Virus record (IMG/VR): IMGVR_UViG_3300033182_000864
Location: 1-24,768 of that record
Strand: one strand, 5' to 3'
From: a virus
Length of the DNA: 24,768 bases
The position numbers and the translations under genes were made by a program. Shown piece after piece: positions 1 through 9,100 of this stretch. Each line of letters starts with the position of its first letter. Positions within the stretch are counted from its first letter, which is position 1. The notes under the pieces were generated by a model, which was given only the letters and a program-made list of their open reading frames with translations, searched no databases and was not told the origin of the DNA.

Positions 1-1
1 A

Positions 2-265
2 ACTGATGCATCTACTCGTGCAACAGTTATTGGATTAAGCGTAACAAATCTAACAGAATCATTTGTATATGTTGATATCTTAATACAAGACGACACAAGT
101 GTTACCGGTTATTATTTAAAAGAGACATTGCTACCAGCAAACACCAGTTTGCGAGCAGTGAATCAAGGTGAAAAATTGATTCTAGCACCTAGCAATAAAT
201 TATTAGTAAGGTCAAGCGTAACAGATTCAGTTGATGTTGTTGCCAGTCACGTGGAGGTAGTGTAA
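2..265 (+). CDS. C-terminus of a small beta-sandwich virion protein (partial)
   Basis: An open frame enters from the left edge and ends at TAA 263-265, one base before the next start codon. The 87 visible residues alternate short hydrophobic strands and turns (SVTNLTESFVYVDILIQD, then LPANTSLRAV, KLILAPSNKLLVRSS, VDVVASHVEV). This matches the strand pattern of the small protein at 15158-15481: a TVxVxN-like strand, a YVxV strand, a Y..K/Y..T turn, an IVLQAGKNIVV-like strand, then a final VxVVxxxVE strand. It is probably a jelly-roll-like virion or baseplate/fibre accessory protein made late in infection. That role is inferred from neighbours and fold pattern only. The N-terminus lies outside the window. 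Confidence 0.7.
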   Translation, partial: TDASTRATVIGLSVTNLTESFVYVDILIQDDTSVTGYYLKETLLPANTSLRAVNQGEKLILAPSNKLLVRSSVTDSVDVVASHVEVV

Positions 266-266
266 T

Positions 267-647
267 ATGACATATTTTGTAGGCAGTAGTCCACAGGACG
301 TTTTAACTGGTGTAATTAAAAGATATTTTTACGGACTTCGTAGAAATGACGATGGCGAATTATTCTTAATACGTATTGATCAACTTTCAGGCGGCGACGA
401 AAACATTGCTGTAATTAACGATATAGGTATTTCAGAAAATAACTTTCTTGACTTTGAAGAAGGTATCGATTTCCTTGACGGCATAGACGCTAATCACGAT
501 GTTGTATATGATAATTTACGTTATCCGCAATTACGCTGGGATGGAAGATCGTTAACATATTATATTGACCCAGTAGATGGTCAATTTATTGTAAGAATTT
601 CAGAAGGATACGAATATCCTGAGAACATTTCGGGACCAGGATACTAA
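267..647 (+). CDS. Conserved phage structural-region protein, 126 aa, unknown function
   Basis: The start ATG follows a GGAGG Shine-Dalgarno nine bases upstream, and the gene begins one base after the previous stop. The product is acidic and mostly predicted beta strand, with no signal peptide or membrane segment. It opens with MTYFVGSSPQDV, has a GLRRNDDGELFLIRIDQL segment, an FEEGIDFLDGID acidic stretch, and ends YEYPENISGPGY. The next gene starts 12 bases later, so it is probably co-transcribed with the giant fibre-like gene at 660. Its position among tail-fibre-like genes suggests a small virion or assembly protein. I do not recognise a named family and assign no function. Confidence 0.8.
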   Translation: MTYFVGSSPQDVLTGVIKRYFYGLRRNDDGELFLIRIDQLSGGDENIAVINDIGISENNFLDFEEGIDFLDGIDANHDVVYDNLRYPQLRWDGRSLTYYIDPVDGQFIVRISEGYEYPENISGPGY

Positions 648-659
648 GGAGCAAATTAA

Positions 660-3600
660 ATGGCTGAATTTAAGTTAAACAGGTTTAAGTATATTTGGAA
701 AGGACCTTGGCAAAACGGATTAAGTTATAATCGTGACGACATTGTTCGTGTCAACGGTGTAACTTATGTATGTGTTATCACGCACACTGCTAGTGATTCG
801 TTTAGAGACGACTTGTATGCAATATTACCTGGTTCAAGTCCTCCGCAACCTGCTCCAAAATGGGTAGTAATGACTAGCAGTCGATCTTTTGTAGGATCTT
901 ATATTGTTAGTAGAGAATACAACGTAGGTGATATAGTACTGTACGACGGCGTATTATGGGTGTGTAATACGGCACACTTGTCAACCGGTGATCCTTCGCA
1001 AGTATCTTATTGGAATAGTTTAGCAGAAAATATTAGTTTTACAGGAAACTGGACAGGATCAACAGTATATGGTCCTGGCGCAATCGTAAAATATAATGGA
1101 ATTAATTACAAATGTTTAAATAATCATTTATCTGGAGCAACATTAGAAGCAAACAATGACGATTGGGAAGTCTTTACAGAAGGGAAGCAGTATAGAGGAG
1201 ATTGGTCTACATCAACAGAGTATCGTAAGAATGATCTTGTAAAATATGGTTCAACAATTTTCCGTTGTACTGAAACTCACACAGCAAATACTCCTGATCT
1301 TGATTTAACGAAATTTGTATTAGAATTTCCAGGTACAGAAGCAAATGGTGAATGGGCTGAAGATACTTATTACCAACAAGGTGATGTGGTTCGTTATGGT
1401 GGTTATGTATATTATGCTATTGAAAATAATTATAATGTTAGACCAGATAGAGAACCTAACTGGATTATACTTGCGAAAACAGCGCATTTTGCAGGTGACT
1501 GGAGTATAGACGGTTCGTACAAGACAGGTGATGTAGTTTTAAGAGGTGGCTATCTATATCTTGCAAAGCAGGACATTAATGTAGCAGATGCAAATGACGG
1601 TAGTACTCTTGATTATCTTGACGAATCAAATTGGGAAATATTAACATCTGGTCAAAATTGGAGAGGAGCGTGGAACACTGGTATCTATTATAGTTTAGGT
1701 GATATTGTTGTACATCTAGGTTCTACATATAGTTGTAATTTTGAACACGATTCTTTAAGTAATAATCGCCCTGGCGACAACGGTAGTGGTTACGAATACT
1801 GGGACTTATTAATACAAGCAGGTCAGCCAGGTGCATTACACGACAAAGGTGATTTGATCACATATGGCTTAGCAAGGGAATTTGCAGGCGACGGAAGTAC
1901 CTTAGGAGATGTTAGACATCCTATTGGAGAAGAAGACCAACTATTATCTATTTCTACTGACCTAGAACTTTTCTGGAGAAATCAAACTACAGAATCTGAT
2001 GTGATTTATGTTTCTACTACAGGTGTAGATAGACCAGGTTATGGATTTAGCTTATACAAACCATTTAAAACAGTTCGCCACGCTTGTGAATATGTAGAAG
2101 ATAATTATGAAGCACTAACTCCTATCAAGATTTTAGTTACTGCTGGAACATACGAAGAGATAGGACCAATTATTGTACCTGCTGGAACAGTAGTCCACGG
2201 CGATGAATTACGTTCAACTATTGTTAAAGCTACACCGCCTATTGAAGCATATCAGAATGACTTTCAATACGTTGAACAATATATTGCACACATTGGAACA
2301 TTTATTTTAGATTTGGTACAAAATGTTGCAGTGACACCTACAACAGGTAATACAGAAACACAAAATTTTGCAGGCGTAGTTTCTAACAACACAGCAGCTC
2401 AAAGAATTGTAGATTTAGCTGATGAATATATGCAATTTATTGACTTTAGAATTGGATCTGGAGATACTGATCCTACGATGTCTGGTTCTAACACTCCTAC
2501 ACCGTTTATTGAAAACGAATATGCATATGATCAGTTAGTTATAAACAGAGAATTTATAGCACAAGAATGTTATGCAAAACTAGTAGAGTTAAACCCTTCA
2601 GTAACCTTTGATTCAGATCGTGTACTAAACGATATACGTTCTTTACTTAGAGGCATTGAACGAGATATGAGATACAGCGGAAACTATGGTACTCTTTTTG
2701 CTGCAAGAAGGTATTCAAATGCATTTACAGGGTCGCAATTAGATGATCTATTCTATATGAGAGATACTACAGGTCTTGTAAGTATGACTACTGACGGATT
2801 AGAAGGTATTCTTAATCCGCCAGGCGTATTTGAATTGTATCAGCGTCCTACAGGAGGCACACTTGTATCACTTGATCCAGGTTGGGGCCCAGATGATGAA
2901 CGTGTATGGATTGTAAATCGTTCACCATTTATGCAGAGTGTTACTAACTTTGGTAATGCGTGTGTTGGAATGAAAGTTGACGGCTCTTTACACAATGGCG
3001 GTAATCGTTCAATGGTAGCAAACGACTTTACACAGATATTATCAGATGGTATTGGCGCTTGGGTTACTAATAATGCAAGAGCAGAACTTATATCAATCTT
3101 TACATATTATTGTGCAGTAGGATATCTTGCAGAAGACGGCGGAGTAATACGATCAGCAAACGGTAACAACTCGTATGGAACATATGGTTCTGTTGCAGAT
3201 GGCAATGATCCTACAGAAACTCCTCAGACTGCATATGTATACAATTATAACAATCAAGCAGATGTAATTCAAGCATTTGCTGGCGGCAACGATGACAGGG
3301 TTCTGCTATTTGAATACGGAAATGCTGGTACCCATTATACTAACGCAGCGGCAACAATCATAGGTGCAGGTGCAGGTGCAAGCGTAGAGTACACAGACTT
3401 TAGAGACGGTGCCTTAATGAACCCTAGACTCATTAATACACAGGGTTCAGGTACAGAAGGTGGTTCCAACTACCTATTGCGTCAAGGTTATGCACAGGTT
3501 ACTGCTAGTGCATCATCGAGCATAATTTTAGGTGCTAACGATGTAACAGCAGCTCTAAGTGAAATTGACGGAATGAGAATTACCATAATATCAGGTAACG

Positions 3601-6110
3601 GAGTTGGCCAATATGGAATTGTTAATTCATATGACCCTGTAACCAAAATAGTTAGTGTAATTAAAGAAAGCGACGGCACTGCTGGCTGGGATCACGTGTT
3701 AGCAGGAAGTACAATTCAGTCATCATTAGATTCGACAGCCTATTATAGAATTGAACCATTAATTACTTGTAATCATCCCGGATTTACTTCAACAACATCT
3801 ACAATCCCTGCATCTAAAACTTGGGCAGATGTTGCATTTGGTGGAACAACAGTTCTTTACTCTGGGTTAATTGGGGATCCAGGAACTGGCGCAACCGAAG
3901 GATTAGAATCAGTAACTTCTACTTGGAGAGTATTAAGAACTGGAGAAGATTATACTGTTACTGTAATTAATCCTGGTGCAGGTTATGCAGAAGGTGACAC
4001 TATTACTCTTGAAGGAACAAATTTAGGAGGTGCAAGCCCTGCAAACGATATTACTATAACTGTGACAACTATAACAGACGATAGTACTAACAGCATTACT
4101 TCTTTCACATACGAAGGCACGCCAAGAGGTGGTCGTTTTGTAGCCATTGATAATACCGACACTATCATTTACAGTGATAACGGTACTTCTTGGTCTTCAG
4201 TAACTGTTACTTCAGGCAATTATATTAGAATGGTTTCGGGCGAAGATATATTCCTTGCTATAAACAATAGCGGAACAAGTTACATTTATTCACAAACTGG
4301 TGAAACTTGGATAGGAAGAAGTTTCCCATCAAGTGCTTCGTGGAGCGATATAGTGTACGGTGGCGGAAAATTTGTTGTTACGGCTACCGGAACAGATACA
4401 GTGCTGTACAGTTCAGATGGCTTAACATTTACAGCAAGCACAATGCCAACTTCAGCTAATTGGAGTAATGTTGCTTACGGACAAGGAACATTTGTTGCTA
4501 TTACTTCAGATGCTTCACAAGATGCTGCAACATCTACTAACGGGAGCAGTTGGACTGAACAAAACGGAGCATTACCGGCAGGAAGCACACCTTGGGTTAA
4601 ACTAGTATACGGCAATAATAGATTCCTTGCTGTTGCCAGCGATGGAACTACAGCGTATTCGCTTGATAAAGGCGTAACGTGGACAGCAGGCGGTGATGCA
4701 AGTCTTGGAGGCAATCTAACCGTAACTGATGTAAAATACAAACAAGGTGTATTCTTTGCTATAGGAACAAGTACAGGCGGAACTATAGCAGCAACGTCTG
4801 AAGATGGGTTGCTTTGGACACAACGAACTATGGCGTCAAGTGGTGATTGGGGAGCATTAGGATTTGCTACGATTAATAATATTCCAACTTGGATAGTATT
4901 GGCAGATGGTACAACAACATCTTCACAGGTGGTTACAGGTGCTAGAGCTAAGGTACACCCTAAGATTGAACAAGGAAAATTCCAAAATGTATTAATATGG
5001 GATCCAGGTAGCGGTTATAGCGATTCTAATCCTATAACATTTACAATAGTAGATAATCAATACTCAGTAGAAGCAGAAATAGATGGAAGATTAGGCAACG
5101 GCGTATTAGCACAACCTGACTTTATAAACAGAGGTAGTGGCTATAGAACATCTAGTTCAACCATTACTATTACAGGTAATGGATATGCAGATGTAATACC
5201 TGAAGAAGCAACATTGACAATAAGCGGAGTATCTGTTGTACCTGGACCAGGTGCGCAGATAAGAATTTCGTCAATACCTGACGAAGCAACAGACGATCCA
5301 GATGACTCATTATTGTTTGTTACAACAACTGTAACAGATCTTGGTGATGACGGTACTGGTAATAACACTAATCTTATTGAAGTTACCATTACTCCTAGAT
5401 TACAGAATGAATATAATTTAGAACACGGTACATCACTAACTATACGTTCTAACTATAGTCAGTGTCGTATCACTGGTCACGACTTCTTAGATATTGGAAC
5501 AGGTAATTTTGAAAATACTAATTACCCTGAAATATATGCAGGAGGCAATTATTTCATAGCATTACCAGAAAACGAAGTATTAGAACAAAACGGTGGTAGA
5601 GTATTCTACACAAGTACTGACCAAGATGGTAACTTTAGAGCAGGTGAGTTGTTTTCGGTACAACAGTCAACCGGTATTGTTACTATTAGTGCTGAATACT
5701 TTGATCTAGACGGACTATCAGAACTAGCACTTGGTGGTGTAAGACTAGGCGGTTCAGGTACGGTCATTAATGAATTCTCAACAGACCCAACATTTGCAGC
5801 AGACTCTAACAATGTTGTTCCAACACAGAGAGCTATTGCAACGTTCTTAGAAAACAGACTTTCGGTTGGTGGCGAAAACTTAGAAGTCAACGCAATTATT
5901 GCAGGTGTTGTTAAAGTAGGCGGAGAAGATAATACTATAGAACGTGTAACAAATCAATATTACTACATTCCTACAGATGCTGAATTTAGTGGTACTTGGG
6001 ATAAAACAACAGTAACTGGTACAGTATTAAGCACACACGAAACATCAATCCAAGGTTCGTATGTAGGAATGATGATGATGTTAAGACAATATGATGACAC
6101 TATGCAATAA
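660..6110 (+). CDS. Giant tail-fibre-like virion protein, 1816 aa (smaller paralogue)
   Basis: AAGGAG lies eight bases before the ATG. Seven modules of about 50 residues fill residues 10-390, each like W(K/R)GxW...Y..GD(I/V)V.YxGxxYxC...H; they resemble CBM5/12 (ChtBD3-like) carbohydrate-binding repeats. A beta-helix-like region starts near residue 449 (YVSTTGVDRPG) and includes the AGTYEEIGPIIVPAGTVV rungs and, near 741, the GWGPDDERVW segment. One eroded helical module lies near 620-680. GxGY-type repeats flank a propeller at about 1157-1425 with six Asp-box-like loops (for example YSDNGTSW, SSDGLTF, SEDGLLW). The C-terminus has RITGHDFLDIGTGNF near 1601, TSTDQDGNFRAGELF near 1645 and the STDP...VVPTQRA block. 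It is probably a host-surface-binding fibre or baseplate appendage; no catalytic site is evident. It is clearly paralogous to the gene at 6161. Confidence 0.9.
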   Translation: MAEFKLNRFKYIWKGPWQNGLSYNRDDIVRVNGVTYVCVITHTASDSFRDDLYAILPGSSPPQPAPKWVVMTSSRSFVGSYIVSREYNVGDIVLYDGVLWVCNTAHLSTGDPSQVSYWNSLAENISFTGNWTGSTVYGPGAIVKYNGINYKCLNNHLSGATLEANNDDWEVFTEGKQYRGDWSTSTEYRKNDLVKYGSTIFRCTETHTANTPDLDLTKFVLEFPGTEANGEWAEDTYYQQGDVVRYGGYVYYAIENNYNVRPDREPNWIILAKTAHFAGDWSIDGSYKTGDVVLRGGYLYLAKQDINVADANDGSTLDYLDESNWEILTSGQNWRGAWNTGIYYSLGDIVVHLGSTYSCNFEHDSLSNNRPGDNGSGYEYWDLLIQAGQPGALHDKGDLITYGLAREFAGDGSTLGDVRHPIGEEDQLLSISTDLELFWRNQTTESDVIYVSTTGVDRPGYGFSLYKPFKTVRHACEYVEDNYEALTPIKILVTAGTYEEIGPIIVPAGTVVHGDELRSTIVKATPPIEAYQNDFQYVEQYIAHIGTFILDLVQNVAVTPTTGNTETQNFAGVVSNNTAAQRIVDLADEYMQFIDFRIGSGDTDPTMSGSNTPTPFIENEYAYDQLVINREFIAQECYAKLVELNPSVTFDSDRVLNDIRSLLRGIERDMRYSGNYGTLFAARRYSNAFTGSQLDDLFYMRDTTGLVSMTTDGLEGILNPPGVFELYQRPTGGTLVSLDPGWGPDDERVWIVNRSPFMQSVTNFGNACVGMKVDGSLHNGGNRSMVANDFTQILSDGIGAWVTNNARAELISIFTYYCAVGYLAEDGGVIRSANGNNSYGTYGSVADGNDPTETPQTAYVYNYNNQADVIQAFAGGNDDRVLLFEYGNAGTHYTNAAATIIGAGAGASVEYTDFRDGALMNPRLINTQGSGTEGGSNYLLRQGYAQVTASASSSIILGANDVTAALSEIDGMRITIISGNGVGQYGIVNSYDPVTKIVSVIKESDGTAGWDHVLAGSTIQSSLDSTAYYRIEPLITCNHPGFTSTTSTIPASKTWADVAFGGTTVLYSGLIGDPGTGATEGLESVTSTWRVLRTGEDYTVTVINPGAGYAEGDTITLEGTNLGGASPANDITITVTTITDDSTNSITSFTYEGTPRGGRFVAIDNTDTIIYSDNGTSWSSVTVTSGNYIRMVSGEDIFLAINNSGTSYIYSQTGETWIGRSFPSSASWSDIVYGGGKFVVTATGTDTVLYSSDGLTFTASTMPTSANWSNVAYGQGTFVAITSDASQDAATSTNGSSWTEQNGALPAGSTPWVKLVYGNNRFLAVASDGTTAYSLDKGVTWTAGGDASLGGNLTVTDVKYKQGVFFAIGTSTGGTIAATSEDGLLWTQRTMASSGDWGALGFATINNIPTWIVLADGTTTSSQVVTGARAKVHPKIEQGKFQNVLIWDPGSGYSDSNPITFTIVDNQYSVEAEIDGRLGNGVLAQPDFINRGSGYRTSSSTITITGNGYADVIPEEATLTISGVSVVPGPGAQIRISSIPDEATDDPDDSLLFVTTTVTDLGDDGTGNNTNLIEVTITPRLQNEYNLEHGTSLTIRSNYSQCRITGHDFLDIGTGNFENTNYPEIYAGGNYFIALPENEVLEQNGGRVFYTSTDQDGNFRAGELFSVQQSTGIVTISAEYFDLDGLSELALGGVRLGGSGTVINEFSTDPTFAADSNNVVPTQRAIATFLENRLSVGGENLEVNAIIAGVVKVGGEDNTIERVTNQYYYIPTDAEFSGTWDKTTVTGTVLSTHETSIQGSYVGMMMMLRQYDDTMQ
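690..1830 (+). repeat. Seven tandem Trp/Gly-Asp (CBM5/12-like) modules in the 1816-aa protein
   Basis: The encoded modules begin at YIWKGPW, FVGSYI, FTGNW, YRGDW, ANGEW, FAGDW and WRGAW. Each continues with a Tyr, a GD(I/V)V strand, a YGG or YNG turn and usually YxC...H. The repetition is strong at protein level and diverged at DNA level. Carbohydrate binding is the usual role of this fold, but binding here is inferred. Confidence 0.75.
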
Positions 6111-6131
6111 AAATAGCATATTAAGGATTAT

Positions 6132-6139
6132 GATAAATA
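6132..6139 (+). promoter_or_regulatory. Candidate T4-type late promoter (GATAAATA)
   Basis: GATAAATA matches seven of eight bases of the T4 gp55-dependent late consensus TATAAATA. It sits in the 50-base gap between the two giant paralogues, 21 bases before the ATG at 6161, with an SD (GGAG) in between. Late promoters of this class need only this -10-like octamer. The position fits separate late transcription of the 2992-aa gene. Confidence 0.55.
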
Positions 6140-6160
6140 CAATAACTTGGAGTTACTTAA

Positions 6161-9100
6161 ATGGCAGAATTTAAACTAGGTAGAATTAGATTTGTATGGA
6201 AGGGCGCCTGGTCCGCAGACACAACATACTATCAAGACGATGTAGTATCGTTAGGCGGCAAGACATACATTTGTGTTATAGGACACGATAGTTCATCAGA
6301 TTTCTTCTCAGATTTAGATGTTACACCTACTAAATGGAATCTTGTTTCAGATGGCCAAACTTGGAAAGGTGAATGGTCTGTATCAACAGAATACATTTAT
6401 AATGATATCGTAAGTTATGGTGCAAGACTTTACATCTGTAATACCAATCATACAAGTGCTAGTGATTCTGCCGATGGCCTTGAACTTGATATTGATAAGT
6501 GGGACGTCTTTGCTGAAGGGTTAGACTGGAAGGGAGATTGGTCTACAAGCACAAAATATCTAATTAAAGACATTGTAAAATACGGTGGATCATTGTATAT
6601 TTGTAATACCGTACACACTTCTACTTCTACAGAAGCAAGTGGTTTAGAAGCAGACGTTGCTAATTGGGATATATTCCATCAAGGAATTGAATATAAGTCA
6701 AATTGGGCGTCTTCAACACGTTATAAAGTTAACGATGTTATTCGTTATGGTGCAAGTCTTTGGATAGCAACAGTAGCTCATACTTCTAGTGCATCATTTG
6801 CAACTGACAGTGCTAACTGGGAAAAGTTTGTAGATGGTTTCCAATTTGAAGGCGACTGGGACGCATATGTAGAATATCAACCAGGTGATATTGTTACTTG
6901 GGGTGGTAATCAATATATTGCTAAGACTACCCACGCAGCAGCATTCCCAACAGATACAAATAACTGGGATTTATTTGCAGAAGGATTTAAGTTCCTTGAC
7001 GATTGGGGTGCAGATAGTTCAGACTACGAATATAGAGTAGGCGATGTTGTAAGACAAGGCGGCTATACATATTTGTGTATCCAAGATCATTCTAATCAGC
7101 AACCACCAAATGCAACATACTGGAAAAAATTTACTTCAGGGTTAAATTGGAGAGGTGAATGGTTAGACGACCAAGAATACCTTGAAGGAGATGTTACCCG
7201 TTACGGTGATAACTCTTATGTTTGTATTAACGGACACATTTCAGAAGGTGATGACTACTCAACAGAAACTGCTGTAGAGCCAGGTGGCGGCGCAGAAAAT
7301 TCTCGCCCAGACTTAGACGTAGCAGGAACATATTGGCAGGTCATTACTGTTGGTTCTGAACAAAGTGTTTTAACAACTACAGGCGATTTAGTTTATTATA
7401 GTGGCGCTGCTCCGCAAAGATTACCAATTGGCTTAGACGGCCAAGTATTAACAGTTCAAGCAGATGGTACTCCGGGCTGGGAATTCTTAGGATTAATTGA
7501 AGACGTTTATTACGTAGCAGAACACGGCTTAGATAATCCAGCACCAATTTATGGTAAGACAATCGATCGTCCTTGGAAAACAATTCGTTATGCTTGCCAA
7601 CAAATTGAAAGAGGAACAAAGAACCCTCAAGCAGCAAGATTGCTTGAACTGAATCGCAAATTTATTCAACGTGAAATGATCGAATGGGTTGATGCACAAA
7701 TTACTGCTGGAAATACTCCGTTTGCTACTGGCTTTAATTATGATTCGTTTACTTGCGAACGTGATATGGGTCTCATTGTTGATGCACTTATTTGGGACAT
7801 CACACACGGTGGAAATGTTCGTTCAAGAGAATCAGCATTAGAATATGTTAATAACGCATCAGCAGTTTATACACTAAATCAAGGTGAAGAAACTATTGCA
7901 GCGATTAATTATGGTTTAACTGTTATAGGTCACGTTTTAGCACAAACAGATCCTAGCACAAACTATCAGGTTGCTAACGGAGATAATTCTACTGCTGTTG
8001 TTGAACAATGGAAGGATGCTACACTAGAAGCAGAACCTGGTGTATTAGCAACTATTACTTCGTTGGTAGGACTTATTACAGATGCTATCGACGAAGGTGT
8101 TGACACTAACATTCCTGCAAGAGAAATTAATACAAACTTAATTAAAGTTTCTACAGGTAAACACTACGAAGTACTACCTATTGTTGTTCCTGCAGAAACT
8201 GCAATAATGGGCGATGAAATACGTTCAACTCAGATTTATCCACGTACTAGCACTAATAGTACGTTAACTCCTGCGAGAGATGTTAGATTTACACACATCG
8301 GTGTTAATAGAATAGAAGAAATTGTAGGCGACATTATAGACGGCGTATCTGTTTCTTCAACTACAGGAAATGCAGAAGTACAAAGCCAAGAATGGCCATA
8401 CGCTGAAACAACTGTTGTAAGACCACAAGTAGAAAAATTAGCTCGTACAATAAAGCGTCAAATTGATTTTAAGACAAACCAAAAGAACGAAATAATTCTT
8501 GCACCTGCATATGATTTAACTGATGCAAATTACGGCTATTCAAGAGATTTGTTCTTGCTTAATAAAGATTTTATTAAGGCAGAAGTTGAAGCATATCTAG
8601 ATGAAGAATATCCAGATTTAATATACAGTAGAACTAAATGCTTACGTGATGTTGGCTTAATTATGGATGCTGTTGCGTATGACTTAACATATGGTGGTAA
8701 CTGGGCTAGTGTTGAAGCAGGTAAGTCCTACTTTAACGGAAACTCAGGTGTATTACAAATAGACGGAACAGAAAAGGCAGCAATGCTTGCGTCATTAGGA
8801 TATTTAAAATCTCTAATGCAGACTACTGGTAGAAACATTTCTGTAATACCAACATATCAAACCCCAACTACACCTTCTGACTACACAACAGTACCTGTAC
8901 CTCAGGTTTCGGGTGTACCTGGAAGTGCTACAGTATCGACTACTATTGGTAACTTAGTAGATGATATTATTACAACAATTAATTTAGGTTACGCAAATGC
9001 ACCTAGCATTACGTATCCAACTGTTCCAACAGATTCTGATACGTATACTGTACAACAGGCATTAGAAACTGCTAAGTCTACAATCCAGACAGGTACTATT

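Noticed and set aside
690-1830. Reading the Trp/Gly-Asp repeats as evidence of chitinase activity
   Set aside because: The modules resemble binding domains only, and no glycoside hydrolase catalytic domain follows.
4130-4930. Reading the Asp-box region as a sialidase
   Set aside because: Asp boxes are structural loops; the arginine triad and other catalytic residues expected of a sialidase are not evident.
7377-7807. Two overlapping antisense frames opposite the beginning of the C-x-R-D region
   Set aside because: They conflict with each other and with a conserved plus-strand domain, and show no family motif or start signal.
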